A program made the translations under genes and the position numbers. Shown piece after piece: positions 14,669 through 21,950 of a DNA stretch of 21,950 bases (its first letter is position 1; every line of letters begins with the position of its first letter). The notes under the pieces are model-generated. The model was not told the origin of the DNA. It worked only from the letters and a program-made list of their open reading frames with translations, and did no database searches. The DNA comes from an uncultured Collinsella sp. (GTDB taxonomy: Bacteria; Actinomycetota; Coriobacteriia; Coriobacteriales; Coriobacteriaceae), in the NCBI GenBank assembly GCA_947001705.1, contig CAMQHT010000040.1, positions 1-21,950 on the forward strand, in the 5' to 3' direction.

Positions 14669-15079
14669 ATGAAGCAAACGCAGGCAACCCGCCGTCTGGG
14701 CGAGCAGCTTCGCGAGAAGCTCGGTTATATCCTGCTCTTTGAGGTTTCCGATCCGCGTCTCGACCTGGTTACTTTGACCGCGGTCGAGGTCGCGGTGGAC
14801 CGTTCGTTCGCGCGTGTGTTCGTGTCGTGCGATGCGAGCCGCTACGACGAGGTCATGGAGGCGCTCGCAAGCGCCAAGGGCCGTATTCGCAGCCTGTTGG
14901 CTCGCTCGCTCGATTGGCGTGTCACGCCCGAGCTCGATTTTCGCATCGATCGCTCGACCGATGAGGCCGAGCGTATCACGCGTGCGCTGGAAAACGTTCC
15001 CGCCACGCTTGCGATCGAAAAGGACGAGGACGGCTATCCGATAGCGGATGCCGCCCAGGAGGCAGCTTTAGATGACTAA
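14669..15079 (+). CDS. rbfA: Ribosome-binding factor A
   Basis: 136 residues from ATG 14669, with GGGGG (14656-14660) upstream. RbfA is a single KH-type domain that binds the 30S precursor and helps mature the 5' end of 16S rRNA, also relevant to cold growth. The family pattern is clear: basic N terminus (RRLGEQLREKLGYIL), DPRLDLVTLTAVEVAVDRSFARVFVS, and RIRSLLARSLDWRVTPELDFRID with the R-x-x-L...PEL-x-F signature near residues 72-94. The last eight bases overlap the next gene, whose AGGAGG ribosome binding site lies inside rbfA (15058-15063). Confidence 0.93.
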   Translation: MKQTQATRRLGEQLREKLGYILLFEVSDPRLDLVTLTAVEVAVDRSFARVFVSCDASRYDEVMEALASAKGRIRSLLARSLDWRVTPELDFRIDRSTDEAERITRALENVPATLAIEKDEDGYPIADAAQEAALDD

Positions 15080-16115
15080 TTCCGCCGACCTCGCCTCGTG
15101 CGAGTCTGCAGATATTCAGCGACGCATCCTCGAGCTTATCGAGGGTGCGTCCTCCATTGCGATTTCGGGACACACTTCTCCCGATGGCGACGCCCTGGGC
15201 TCCGTGCTGGGTTTGGGCCTCTCGCTTATGAAGTTTTTCCCTAATAAGGACATTGCCCTGCTGCTGGCAGATGATGATCCGGTTCCGCGCATCTACCGCT
15301 TTATGGAAGGCTCCGATCGCCTGGTACCGGCATCTGCGTATACCGGCAATCCGGACCTGTTCATCTCGGTGGACGTGCCGGTCGTCGAGCGTCTCAATAA
15401 TTCCGCCGAGGTGCTTTCTCGCTCCAATCATGTGGTGTGCTTCGATCACCATCCGGCGCGCGAGGAGTTTGCCGAGCTCAGCCTGAGGCGCGTCGAAGCT
15501 GCAGCCTGCGCCATGATCATCGACCGCTTCTTGGACAATTGCGGCATTGTCGCACGTGATGGCGTTGCGACCTGCCTGCTGTGTGGCTTGGTTACCGATA
15601 CCGGCCGTTTTCAGTACCAAAACGCCGACGCCGCCGCGTTCCATGCAGCCTCGCGTCTGGTTGCCCACGGTGCCGATCCAGCGCGTGTGGCACTCGAGGT
15701 CTACCAGAGCATGCGCGTTGAGTTTTTGCACCTCAAGTCCATCGTTATGGGCCGCATCAAGACGGTGGCCCACGGGCGCGTCGCGTATAGTTACGCGTAC
15801 CAGAGTGACCTTGAGGCTTGCGGTGTCACCTCGGATGAGTGCGACGGCCTAGTTGACGTGGTGCGCTCGGTGATGGGCGTCGAGGTCTGCCTGTTCCTGA
15901 AGGGCATTGAGGGCGATACCAAGGTGCGCGGCAACCTGCGCTCCAAGGGTGACCTCAACGTGTCCGAGATCGCTGCTGCCTTTGGCGGAGGCGGACATCC
16001 TGCTGCCGCCGGTTTCTCCAACAACGGAACGATTCTCGAGACGCTCACCGTGGCACTTCCCATGCTGGCCGAACTGGTAGGGGAGGATCCCGCTTCGGTG
16101 ACCGTCGAGCTTTAA
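15072..16115 (+). CDS. nrnA: DHH-family phosphoesterase, NrnA-like
   Basis: 347 residues from ATG 15072, overlapping rbfA by eight bases. NrnA-type enzymes degrade very short RNAs and, in many members, 3'-phosphoadenosine 5'-phosphate, using two manganese ions. All metal motifs are present: HTSPDGDA (His34, Asp38, Asp40), FDHHPA (Asp125-His126-His127), TDTGRF (Asp176), and the C-terminal DHHA1 motif GGGGHPAAAG starting at residue 305. Position between rbfA and truB is a known arrangement in Gram-positive bacteria and fits a role in RNA turnover during ribosome production. The exact substrate cannot be read from sequence; a c-di-AMP/pApA-type activity is the alternative within this family. truB starts 15 bases downstream. 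Confidence 0.88.
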   Translation: MTNSADLASCESADIQRRILELIEGASSIAISGHTSPDGDALGSVLGLGLSLMKFFPNKDIALLLADDDPVPRIYRFMEGSDRLVPASAYTGNPDLFISVDVPVVERLNNSAEVLSRSNHVVCFDHHPAREEFAELSLRRVEAAACAMIIDRFLDNCGIVARDGVATCLLCGLVTDTGRFQYQNADAAAFHAASRLVAHGADPARVALEVYQSMRVEFLHLKSIVMGRIKTVAHGRVAYSYAYQSDLEACGVTSDECDGLVDVVRSVMGVEVCLFLKGIEGDTKVRGNLRSKGDLNVSEIAAAFGGGGHPAAAGFSNNGTILETLTVALPMLAELVGEDPASVTVEL

Positions 16116-16130
16116 CTTTTTGGATGGTAC

Positions 16131-17063
16131 ATGGCTCGTCGTACGCCTTCTCAACTGAATATGCTGCTCGCCGTCGATAAGCCGGTGGGCCGCACGTCCC
16201 ACGATGTGGTTTCGCAATGCCGGCGCGCCCTCCATGAGCGGCGCGTCGGCCATGCCGGCACGCTCGACCCCATGGCATCGGGTGTCATGGTGGTGGGTGT
16301 GGGCCAGGCCACCCGTCTGCTGGGCATGCTCACGCTCGATACCAAAAGCTATGTCGCCGACATCTCGTTTGGCGCCGAGACCAATACCGATGATGCGGAG
16401 GGCGAGGCGGTCCGCACGGTGGCTGTTGCCAACGAGCTCCGCGATCCTGCCTATGCCCGTGAGCGCCTGGCCGCCATGCTGGGTCCGCAGATGCAGGTGC
16501 CGCCGGCGTTTTCGGCTATCTCGGTCAATGGCGTTCGCGCCTACAAGTCTGCTCGCGAGGGCAATGCGGTGGACCTACCTCCGCGTCCCGTCGAGGTCTA
16601 TGCCGCCGACCTGATCGCCGTGGGCGGCGAAGGTGATACGTGTGTGTGGACCGTGGCGTTCTCGGTGAGTAAGGGCACCTATATCCGTGCGCTCGCTCGC
16701 GACTTGGGCCGCGCCTGCGAGAGCGCCGCGCACATTTCCGCGCTGCGCCGCACGGCCTCCGGTGTTGTTTCCATTGGCGCTTGTCATGCGGTCGAGGAGC
16801 TTTCTCCCGAGTCCGCGGCTGGCTTTGCCCTGGATCCCATTGCAGCCCTGGGCGCCACGCGTGTTGACTTGCCTGGCAATCTTGCCGACGATCTGCTCTG
16901 CGGCCGACGCATTCCCGTTGAGCGTGCGCTTGCCGATTTCGATACCTCGAAGTCGCCTTTTGCGTTGGTGCTCGATGAGGGACTCAAGGCGCTTGCCCGC
17001 ATTGAGAGTGGCCGCTTTGTCATGGAGCACGTGTTTCCGCAGGCAATCGGCGGTGTTCGATGA
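16131..17063 (+). CDS. truB: tRNA pseudouridine(55) synthase
   Basis: 310 residues from ATG 16131; the ribosome binding site is weak (TTTGGATGG), so translation may depend on the upstream gene. TruB converts U55 in the T loop of tRNAs to pseudouridine. The signature GHAGTLDPMASG contains the catalytic Asp at residue 46, preceded by DKPVGRTSHDVV. Also present are the SYVADISFGAETNTDD strand and VSKGTYIRALARDLG. The C-terminal region (residues about 235-310) is a small PUA-like domain. The stop codon overlaps the next start as ATGA (17060-17063), a strong sign of coupling with ribF. Confidence 0.95.
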   Translation: MARRTPSQLNMLLAVDKPVGRTSHDVVSQCRRALHERRVGHAGTLDPMASGVMVVGVGQATRLLGMLTLDTKSYVADISFGAETNTDDAEGEAVRTVAVANELRDPAYARERLAAMLGPQMQVPPAFSAISVNGVRAYKSAREGNAVDLPPRPVEVYAADLIAVGGEGDTCVWTVAFSVSKGTYIRALARDLGRACESAAHISALRRTASGVVSIGACHAVEELSPESAAGFALDPIAALGATRVDLPGNLADDLLCGRRIPVERALADFDTSKSPFALVLDEGLKALARIESGRFVMEHVFPQAIGGVR

Positions 17064-18067
17064 TGTTGTCCGCTCGCGAGCTCGCGCGTATCTTTTTCGC
17101 GGGCGAGTCGGACGAGGCTCGCATCGTCACTGCTGATGCGTTTGATGAGTGCGAGCACTTGGGTGCCGCATCGATTGCCATCGGCGTGTTCGATGGTGTG
17201 CACCGTGGACATCAGGAGCTCATTGCGGCGCTTGTCCGTGATGCCCGTGCCCATGGCTGCAAGGCGGTCGTGGTCACTTTCGATCCCGACCCGGACGTTG
17301 TGGTGAGCCCTTCGCCCGCTCAAAAATTGATGACGACGGCCGACCGTCTACATGCCTTGGCTCAGACCGGGGTCGATGCGGTCGTGGCCGTTCCCTTTAC
17401 GCCCGCGGTGGCGGCACTTGACCACGTAGGCTTTCTTAAGTTGCTTTCGCGCGTCGTCGATATCCGCTCGATTCGTGTGGGTAGCGACTTTAGGCTGGGT
17501 CGCGGCGGCGCATCGGGCGTTGCCGAGATGCAGGCATGGGGTGCCGAGCGCGGCGTTGACGTCTATGGCCACGAGCTGCTGTGCGTCGATGGACAGACAA
17601 TCTGCGCCACCCGGATTCGCCAGGAGCTGTGCCAGGGTCATGTTGAGCTTGCCGCCGAGCTGCTCGGCCGCCCGTACATGCTGCGCGGTATTGTTGCCGG
17701 CGGTCGTCACCAGGGCTCCGACATGGGTTTTCCCACGGCAAACATCCAGGTGCCCGAGGGCATTCAGGTACCTGCCGATGGCGTCTACGAGGGCCTGGTG
17801 CTGGTCGATGATACCGTATGGCCCGCTGCCGTCAACGTGGGCCTGCCGCCGACGTATGCCGACGATTCCGCCTCGGCGCATCTCGAGGCCAACTTGATCG
17901 GGTATGCGGGTGACCTGTACGGCGCCTCGGTGTCGCTGGCGTTTACGCGTTGGCTGCGCCCATCGCGTGTGTTCGATTCGCTGGACGAGCTTATCGCGAC
18001 CGTCGAGGGTAATATTGACGATATCCGTCATCATTTGGGTGAGCAGGGGGTGAGCATCCGTGATTAG
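17060..18067 (+). CDS. ribF: Bifunctional riboflavin kinase/FAD synthetase
   Basis: 335 residues from ATG 17060 (a second ATG follows at once). The protein phosphorylates riboflavin to FMN and adenylylates FMN to FAD. The N-terminal FAD synthetase domain has GVFDGVHRGHQ at about residues 42-52, FDPDPDVVV, and ATRIRQELCQG (usually S-S/T-T-R-I-R). The C-terminal riboflavin kinase domain begins RPYMLRGIVAGGRHQGSDMGFPTAN (FPTAN 224-228) and ends with the family's SLDELIATVEGNIDDI helix. Length is normal. Its position after truB is common in bacteria; the eight-base overlap with dnaG is less usual. Confidence 0.95.
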   Translation: MMLSARELARIFFAGESDEARIVTADAFDECEHLGAASIAIGVFDGVHRGHQELIAALVRDARAHGCKAVVVTFDPDPDVVVSPSPAQKLMTTADRLHALAQTGVDAVVAVPFTPAVAALDHVGFLKLLSRVVDIRSIRVGSDFRLGRGGASGVAEMQAWGAERGVDVYGHELLCVDGQTICATRIRQELCQGHVELAAELLGRPYMLRGIVAGGRHQGSDMGFPTANIQVPEGIQVPADGVYEGLVLVDDTVWPAAVNVGLPPTYADDSASAHLEANLIGYAGDLYGASVSLAFTRWLRPSRVFDSLDELIATVEGNIDDIRHHLGEQGVSIRD

Positions 18068-20168
18068 CGATGAGGAAAAAGACCAGGTACGCGCTGCGTC
18101 CGACCTAGTTGCTATCGTGCAGGAAACGGTTGAGCTCAAGCCCCGCGGCCATGAGTTTTGGGGTTGCTGCCCCTTTCATGGCGAAAAGACGCCGTCCTTC
18201 CACATTATCCCTGCCACACAGGTGTGGCATTGCTTTGGCTGCGGCGAGGGTGGCGACGTCTTCACCTATATCATGAAGCGCGAGAACTTGAGCTTTCCCG
18301 AGTCAATCCGATATTTGGCCGATCGTGCGGGTATTGAGCTGCATGACACCGGAGATCGCCGCGAACGCGGTACCAAGCGTGCCCGCATCTACGATCTGTG
18401 CGCCGAGACCGCCCAGTTCTACCACACCATGCTTATGCGCGGTAAGGACGGCCGTCCACGCGAGTACTTTGCCAGCCGCGGCATGGGTGGCGACGTCTGC
18501 CGTCGCTACTGCCTGGGCTTTGCACCGGGCCGCAACGCGCTGGTGTCGCACCTGTCCCAGGCGGGTTTTACCCCGCAGGAGATGATCGACGCCAACGTTG
18601 CCGTGAGCCGCGGGCGCGGGCAGCTTGCCGACCGCTTCTACGACCGCGTGATGTTCCCCATCTTTGACGAGCAGGGTCACAACATTGCCTTTGGCGGGCG
18701 CATCATGGGTGACGGCCAACCCAAGTACCTCAATACCGCCGAGACGAGTGTGTTTCATAAAAAGCGAAACCTCTATGGCTTTAATTGGGCCAAGGAGTTT
18801 ATCGTCGCGCAAGATACGGCCATCGTGGTGGAGGGCTATACCGATTGCATCGCCTGCTGGGAGGCGGGGATCAAAAACGTTGTCGCCACGCTGGGCACCG
18901 CGCTCACGGAGCATCACGTCAAGACGCTCACCCGCTTTGCCAAGCGTATCGTGTATATGTTCGATGGCGATGCCGCGGGCCAGAAGGCCGCCCGTCGCGC
19001 GATTCAATTTATCGAGCAGGATTCGATGGACCTGCGCTGCGTGGTGCTGCCCGACGGCAACGACCCTATGGAGTTCATCACGGCGCATGGTGGACAGGAG
19101 CTTCAGGCGCGCATCGACGCTTCCGAGCCGCTCATGGACTTTGTCTACCGTTCGCTGCAGGAGTCGAGTGACATCACCACGCCGGGCGGTCGTGCCAAGG
19201 CGCTGGAAGATGCGCTGACGCTTATCTATCCGCTGCGCGATAGCTATATGATCGACACATACTTTATCCAGATTGCCGATCTGCTGGGTTTGGATCTGGA
19301 GACGGTTCGCGCGAGTTCGGGTCGCGTGTTTCGCGATGTCGCCAAGCGCGAAGATGCGGAACGACGTCGTGAGCAGAACTATGAACGCCAGCGGGCGCAA
19401 GCCGAGCGCTCTGGTAGCGCGGGCGGTCGGACGTCTGGTTCGCAGGGGGCATCTCGCGGTGCTTGGGCATCGGGCGCGACGTCGCCGGTGTCCGCGCCGG
19501 TCGAGGAGGAGCCGTACGACTATGTCCCGCTCGATGCCTACGGCGCCGCGCCCGTGGAGGTCGTCGACGATCTGCCGCCGATCGACGTGCCTGATGGTAT
19601 GGGCGCTGTTCCTGTGGCTGATGGTTCGGGCGCACCGGCTGCGGCGGCGCCGATGGTTCTTACCGATCTTGAGCGCAAGTCCTTGGCAGGGGAGCGCGAG
19701 CTGTTGACGATGCTTACTAGCTACCCCGACCTGTTCCGCACGTATGCCGACCGCATCTGCTCCATCGAGTGGGTTGACCCACGTCACGAGTCCATCGCAT
19801 GGGCCGTGCTGGCAACGCCGCCGGGAACCGATCCTGCAGCCTGCATGGATGCGGCGCGCTCGGTGTGTCCCGAGGCGGCAACGCTTGTGAGCGCCGGGCG
19901 CATCTCGGCGACGAGCAAACACCCTACCGAGACGAACATCGTGTTCATGCTCGATACGCTCGAGCTCTACACCATCAAGCGCCGTATGCGTGCCGCGCAG
20001 GCCAAGCTGCGCCAAGACCGTTCGCTCGACGATGAGGCCCGTCGCGCGCTGACCGTGCAGGCCGCGCAGGATTCGCAGCGTCAACGCGAGCTGCAAAAGT
20101 CGATCGGCGGCGTGGCGGACCCGTTCCGTTTGATCGGCCTGGAGGCCGCGGGCACCGAGCAAGCCTAG
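18060..20168 (+). CDS. dnaG: DNA primase
   Basis: 702 residues from GTG 18060, overlapping ribF by eight bases, with GGGGGTGA upstream. Primase makes the RNA primers for replication. The N-terminal CHC2 zinc finger is C37-x2-H40-x17-C58-x2-C61 (CPFH ... CFGC). The catalytic core follows, with YLNTAETSVFHKKRNLYG and a Toprim domain: Glu258 in VVEGYTD and the Asp302/Asp304 pair in FDGDAAGQKAA. A Ser/Gly/Ala/Pro-rich, probably disordered linker of about 100 residues (about 437-535) separates the core from the C-terminal helicase-binding domain, which makes this protein about 100 residues longer than the common 580-620. The gene stands at the end of the nusA-type operon and before rpoD, merging two classical operons. 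Confidence 0.95.
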   Translation: MISDEEKDQVRAASDLVAIVQETVELKPRGHEFWGCCPFHGEKTPSFHIIPATQVWHCFGCGEGGDVFTYIMKRENLSFPESIRYLADRAGIELHDTGDRRERGTKRARIYDLCAETAQFYHTMLMRGKDGRPREYFASRGMGGDVCRRYCLGFAPGRNALVSHLSQAGFTPQEMIDANVAVSRGRGQLADRFYDRVMFPIFDEQGHNIAFGGRIMGDGQPKYLNTAETSVFHKKRNLYGFNWAKEFIVAQDTAIVVEGYTDCIACWEAGIKNVVATLGTALTEHHVKTLTRFAKRIVYMFDGDAAGQKAARRAIQFIEQDSMDLRCVVLPDGNDPMEFITAHGGQELQARIDASEPLMDFVYRSLQESSDITTPGGRAKALEDALTLIYPLRDSYMIDTYFIQIADLLGLDLETVRASSGRVFRDVAKREDAERRREQNYERQRAQAERSGSAGGRTSGSQGASRGAWASGATSPVSAPVEEEPYDYVPLDAYGAAPVEVVDDLPPIDVPDGMGAVPVADGSGAPAAAAPMVLTDLERKSLAGERELLTMLTSYPDLFRTYADRICSIEWVDPRHESIAWAVLATPPGTDPAACMDAARSVCPEAATLVSAGRISATSKHPTETNIVFMLDTLELYTIKRRMRAAQAKLRQDRSLDDEARRALTVQAAQDSQRQRELQKSIGGVADPFRLIGLEAAGTEQA

Positions 20169-20228
20169 ATGTTGTGGTCAACCAGCGTATTCTCGCCTAT
20201 ATCCAGTCCTCTTTTTGGGTATAGACGC

Positions 20229-20246
20229 CTATGTGTGTGCTAAAGT
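20229..20246 (+). promoter_or_regulatory. Weak extended -10 candidate before rpoD
   Basis: TGTGCTAAAGT (about 20236-20246) resembles an extended -10 (TG-N-TAAAGT) in the 110-base gap between dnaG and rpoD; a TTGGGT lies further upstream at a spacing of about 20, which is too long for a normal -35. No terminator hairpin is seen in this gap, so read-through from dnaG is likely. Confidence 0.25.
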
Positions 20247-20278
20247 ATTGAGTCCTGTGGACTATGAAGGGAGAATCT

Positions 20279-21628
20279 GTGCCAAAAAAGACTGAGAGCA
20301 CGGGTACTGGGCTGGAATCCTACGTTGCAAAGCTCATGGGCAACGGCTCAAACAGGACTTCGGTAACCGAGGACGAGATTCAGGTCGCCCTGAAGGATAT
20401 CGATGTTTCTGACGAGCAGCTCACCGCGGTGTATTCCGCGCTGCGCAACAGCGGCATCCAGATTATCTCCGCGAGCGGTAACGACGACGCCCCCATGGAC
20501 GTCGACGATGACGATAACGATACCGATACCGACGATTTTGATGACGACGACGAGCACGATTCCGGCTCGCTCGACGATCACGAGCTCAAGATGGCCCGTC
20601 AGGCCGATGCCGAGATGGGTTCTTCCAAGAGCAAGAAGAAGCGCACCGTGCGCACGTCCCGTTCACGCTCCCGCGTGCGTGGCATCGATGCCTCCACGGT
20701 GATGCTGACCGGCGATCCGGTTCGTATGTACCTCAAAGAGATCGGCAAGGTCGACCTGCTGACCGCCTCCGAAGAGGTCGATCTGGCCATGAAGATCGAG
20801 GCCGGTCTTGAGGCCACCGAGAAGCTCGAGGCCGCCGATGCCGGTGAGCTCGAGCTCACGCGTGCCGAGGTGCGTCGTCTTACGCGCATTGAGAACGTCG
20901 GCCTCGAAGCTAAGCAGGCACTCATCAGCGCAAACCTGCGTCTGGTCGTCTCCATCGCCAAGCGCTATGTCGGCCGCGGCATGCTGTTCCTTGACCTGAT
21001 CCAGGAGGGTAACCTCGGTCTGATTCGCGCCGTCGAGAAGTTCGACTACCAGAAGGGCTTCAAGTTCTCCACGTACGCCACGTGGTGGATCCGTCAGGCC
21101 ATTACGCGCGCTATCGCCGACCAGGCCCGTACCATCCGTATTCCCGTGCATATGGTCGAGACTATCAACAAGCTCGTCCGCGTGCAGCGCCAGCTCCTTC
21201 AGGACCTGGGTCGCGACCCGACCCCCGAGGAGATCGGTGCCGAGATGGACATGAGCGCCGACCGCGTCCGCGAGATCCAGAAGATCTCGCAGGAGCCCGT
21301 GTCGCTCGAGACCCCCATCGGCGAGGAAGAGGATTCCCAGCTGGGCGACTTTATCGAGGACTCCCAGGCTATCGTTCCGCCCGATGCCGCCAGCTTCTCC
21401 ATGCTGCAGGAGCAGCTCACTCAGGTGCTCGACTCGCTTGCCGATCGTGAGCGCAAGGTTATCGAGCTGCGCTTTGGCCTTGTCGACGGGCATCCCCGCA
21501 CGCTCGAGGAAGTCGGCCGCGAGTTTGGCGTCACGCGCGAGCGTATCCGCCAGATCGAGTCCAAGACCCTGGCCAAGCTCCGCCACCCCAGTCGTTCGAG
21601 CAAGCTGAAGGACTATATCGAAAGCTAG
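20279..21628 (+). CDS. rpoD: RNA polymerase principal sigma factor
   Basis: 449 residues if translation begins at GTG 20279, which has AAGGGAG (20267-20273) five bases away; the in-frame ATG 20264 would overlap that site. The N terminus (residues about 20-65) is a region 1.1-like helix bundle, followed by an extreme acidic stretch at about 70-97 with runs of Asp, then a basic patch (KSKKKR...RSRSRVRG). Region 1.2 (DPVRMYLKEIG), region 2 (NLRLVVSIAKRYVGRG, the -10-reading FDYQKGFKFSTYATWWIRQAI), region 3 (RIPVHMVETINKL) and region 4.2 (LEEVGREFGVTRERIRQIE) are intact, so it is a group 1 housekeeping sigma factor. The acid/base pair in the N terminus may tune autoinhibition, as region 1.1 does in other sigma factors. 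Confidence 0.96.
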   Translation: MPKKTESTGTGLESYVAKLMGNGSNRTSVTEDEIQVALKDIDVSDEQLTAVYSALRNSGIQIISASGNDDAPMDVDDDDNDTDTDDFDDDDEHDSGSLDDHELKMARQADAEMGSSKSKKKRTVRTSRSRSRVRGIDASTVMLTGDPVRMYLKEIGKVDLLTASEEVDLAMKIEAGLEATEKLEAADAGELELTRAEVRRLTRIENVGLEAKQALISANLRLVVSIAKRYVGRGMLFLDLIQEGNLGLIRAVEKFDYQKGFKFSTYATWWIRQAITRAIADQARTIRIPVHMVETINKLVRVQRQLLQDLGRDPTPEEIGAEMDMSADRVREIQKISQEPVSLETPIGEEEDSQLGDFIEDSQAIVPPDAASFSMLQEQLTQVLDSLADRERKVIELRFGLVDGHPRTLEEVGREFGVTRERIRQIESKTLAKLRHPSRSSKLKDYIES

Positions 21629-21638
21629 TCAAGCAAGA

Positions 21639-21672
21639 AGCGCCCTCAAGCACATCCGCTTGGGGGCGCTTT
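21639..21672 (+). terminator. rpoD terminator
   Basis: AGCGCCCTCAAGC (21639-21651) pairs with GCTTGGGGGCGCT (21658-21670), one G-T pair, loop ACATCC, then a short TTT. It starts 11 bases after the rpoD stop. Confidence 0.8.
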
Positions 21673-21678
21673 CATGTG

Positions 21679-21702
21679 GTCATTGGGGACGTCCCCAATG
21701 AC
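21679..21702. repeat. Perfect 24-base palindrome, REP-like
   Basis: The half-site GTCATTGGGGAC is followed directly by its exact complement, with no spacer, right after the rpoD terminator. The GGGGACGTCCCC core resembles dispersed REP-type palindromes linked to REP-associated tyrosine transposases in other bacteria; that link is from general knowledge and not shown here. Confidence 0.55.
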
Positions 21703-21730
21703 TAGGTCGGAAAAAATCTCAAAAAAGTTC

Positions 21731-21758
21731 TTGCCCTGCGCTGATTCGTCCGTATAAT
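21731..21758 (+). promoter_or_regulatory. Promoter of tRNA-Asn
   Basis: TTGCCC (21731-21736), a 16-base spacer and a perfect TATAAT (21753-21758), ending 32 bases before the tRNA. An A-rich tract (AAAAAATCTCAAAAAA, 21711-21726) just upstream may act as an UP element. Confidence 0.8.
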
Positions 21759-21790
21759 AAACTTCGTTGCTTGAGAGCACGCACGTATTC

Positions 21791-21865
21791 CTCGGTAGCT
21801 CAATGGTAGAGCACGCGGCTGTTAACCGCGCTGTTGTAGGTTCGAGTCCTACCCGGGGAGCCAGA
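21791..21865 (+). tRNA. tRNA-Asn (anticodon GTT)
   Basis: The cloverleaf is complete: acceptor TCCTCGG (21791-21797) with CCGGGGA (21855-21861), D arm GCTC/GAGC, anticodon stem CGCGG/CCGCG around loop CTGTTAA with anticodon GTT, and a T arm with TTCGAGTCC. The discriminator is G and the CCA end is encoded (21863-21865). It delivers asparagine to AAC/AAU codons. Confidence 0.95.
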
Positions 21866-21874
21866 ATTTCTCAG

Positions 21875-21896
21875 CCCATTCCGCTGGGCTTTTTAA
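21875..21896 (+). terminator. Terminator between the two tRNA-Asn genes
   Basis: AGCCCA pairs with TGGGCT around loop TTCCGC and is followed by a T-run. It ends a few bases before the second tRNA gene, so the two genes either share transcription by read-through and processing or the second has little room for its own promoter. Confidence 0.7.
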
Positions 21897-21897
21897 T

Positions 21898-21950
21898 TCC
21901 TCGGTAGCTCAATGGTAGAGCACGCGGCTGTTAACCGCGCTGTTGTAGGT
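21898..21950 (+). tRNA. Second tRNA-Asn (GTT), cut by the window edge
   Basis: The 53 bases present are identical to the first 53 bases of the preceding tRNA-Asn, including the anticodon stem and GTT anticodon. The T arm and 3' acceptor strand lie beyond the window. This is a recent or maintained tandem duplication. Confidence 0.9.

Noticed and set aside
1..21950. CRISPR arrays or complete insertion sequences
   Set aside because: No regularly spaced direct repeats, Cas proteins or transposase domains were seen; the repeats present are palindromic intergenic elements.

Overview
The window looks like chromosomal DNA from a high-GC Gram-positive anaerobe of the Coriobacteriia, most likely Collinsella or a close relative. 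This is inferred from protein character, the order nusA-infB-rbfA-(DHH)-truB-ribF-dnaG-rpoD, GTG/TTG starts behind strong GGAGG-type ribosome binding sites, and abundant palindromic intergenic elements. I could not run a database search, so the genus is an inference.

Positions 1-1900 are a visibly AT-richer accessory edge. They hold the 3' end of an unrecognised gene, a doubtful small reverse-strand frame, a degenerate repeat block with inverted and direct copies (about 821-1028), and a small toxin-antitoxin-like unit: a perfect operator-like palindrome, a short HigB-like fragment, and an intact XRE-family regulator. Positions 1972-2708 are a decayed NAD-dependent epimerase-like gene with two in-frame stops and a frameshift. 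It is followed by a perfect intrinsic-terminator hairpin and a Cys/Met-metabolism PLP-fold protein that seems to have lost its Schiff-base lysine. A 164-base imperfect palindrome (3852-4015) separates that gene from a reverse-strand ModE-type winged-helix regulator.

From 4603 the window is mostly core housekeeping: guaB (IMP dehydrogenase, GTP synthesis), leuS (leucyl-tRNA synthetase) behind a long hairpin leader, and a reverse-strand lipoprotein. A tightly packed forward gene set of about 10 kb follows: rimP, nusA, infB, rbfA, a DHH phosphoesterase (NrnA-like), truB, ribF and dnaG, then rpoD after a 110-base gap. It joins ribosome maturation, transcription elongation/termination, translation initiation, tRNA modification, flavin cofactor synthesis, replication priming and the principal sigma factor. 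Several junctions overlap by 4-8 bases, suggesting translational coupling. A strong promoter (TTGCAC-N17-TATAGT) precedes rimP, and an intrinsic terminator sits between that promoter and the rimP ribosome binding site, which suggests attenuation of the nusA operon.

The right end has the rpoD terminator, a perfect 24-base REP-like palindrome, a strong promoter, and two tandem tRNA-Asn(GTT) genes separated by a terminator; the second is cut by the window edge.

I see no CRISPR array, rRNA, complete insertion sequence or defence operon. The most notable points are the lysine-less PLP-fold protein, the zinc-finger-like tail on NusA, the promoter-terminator-RBS leader layout seen twice, and the several unrelated long palindromes in the gaps.
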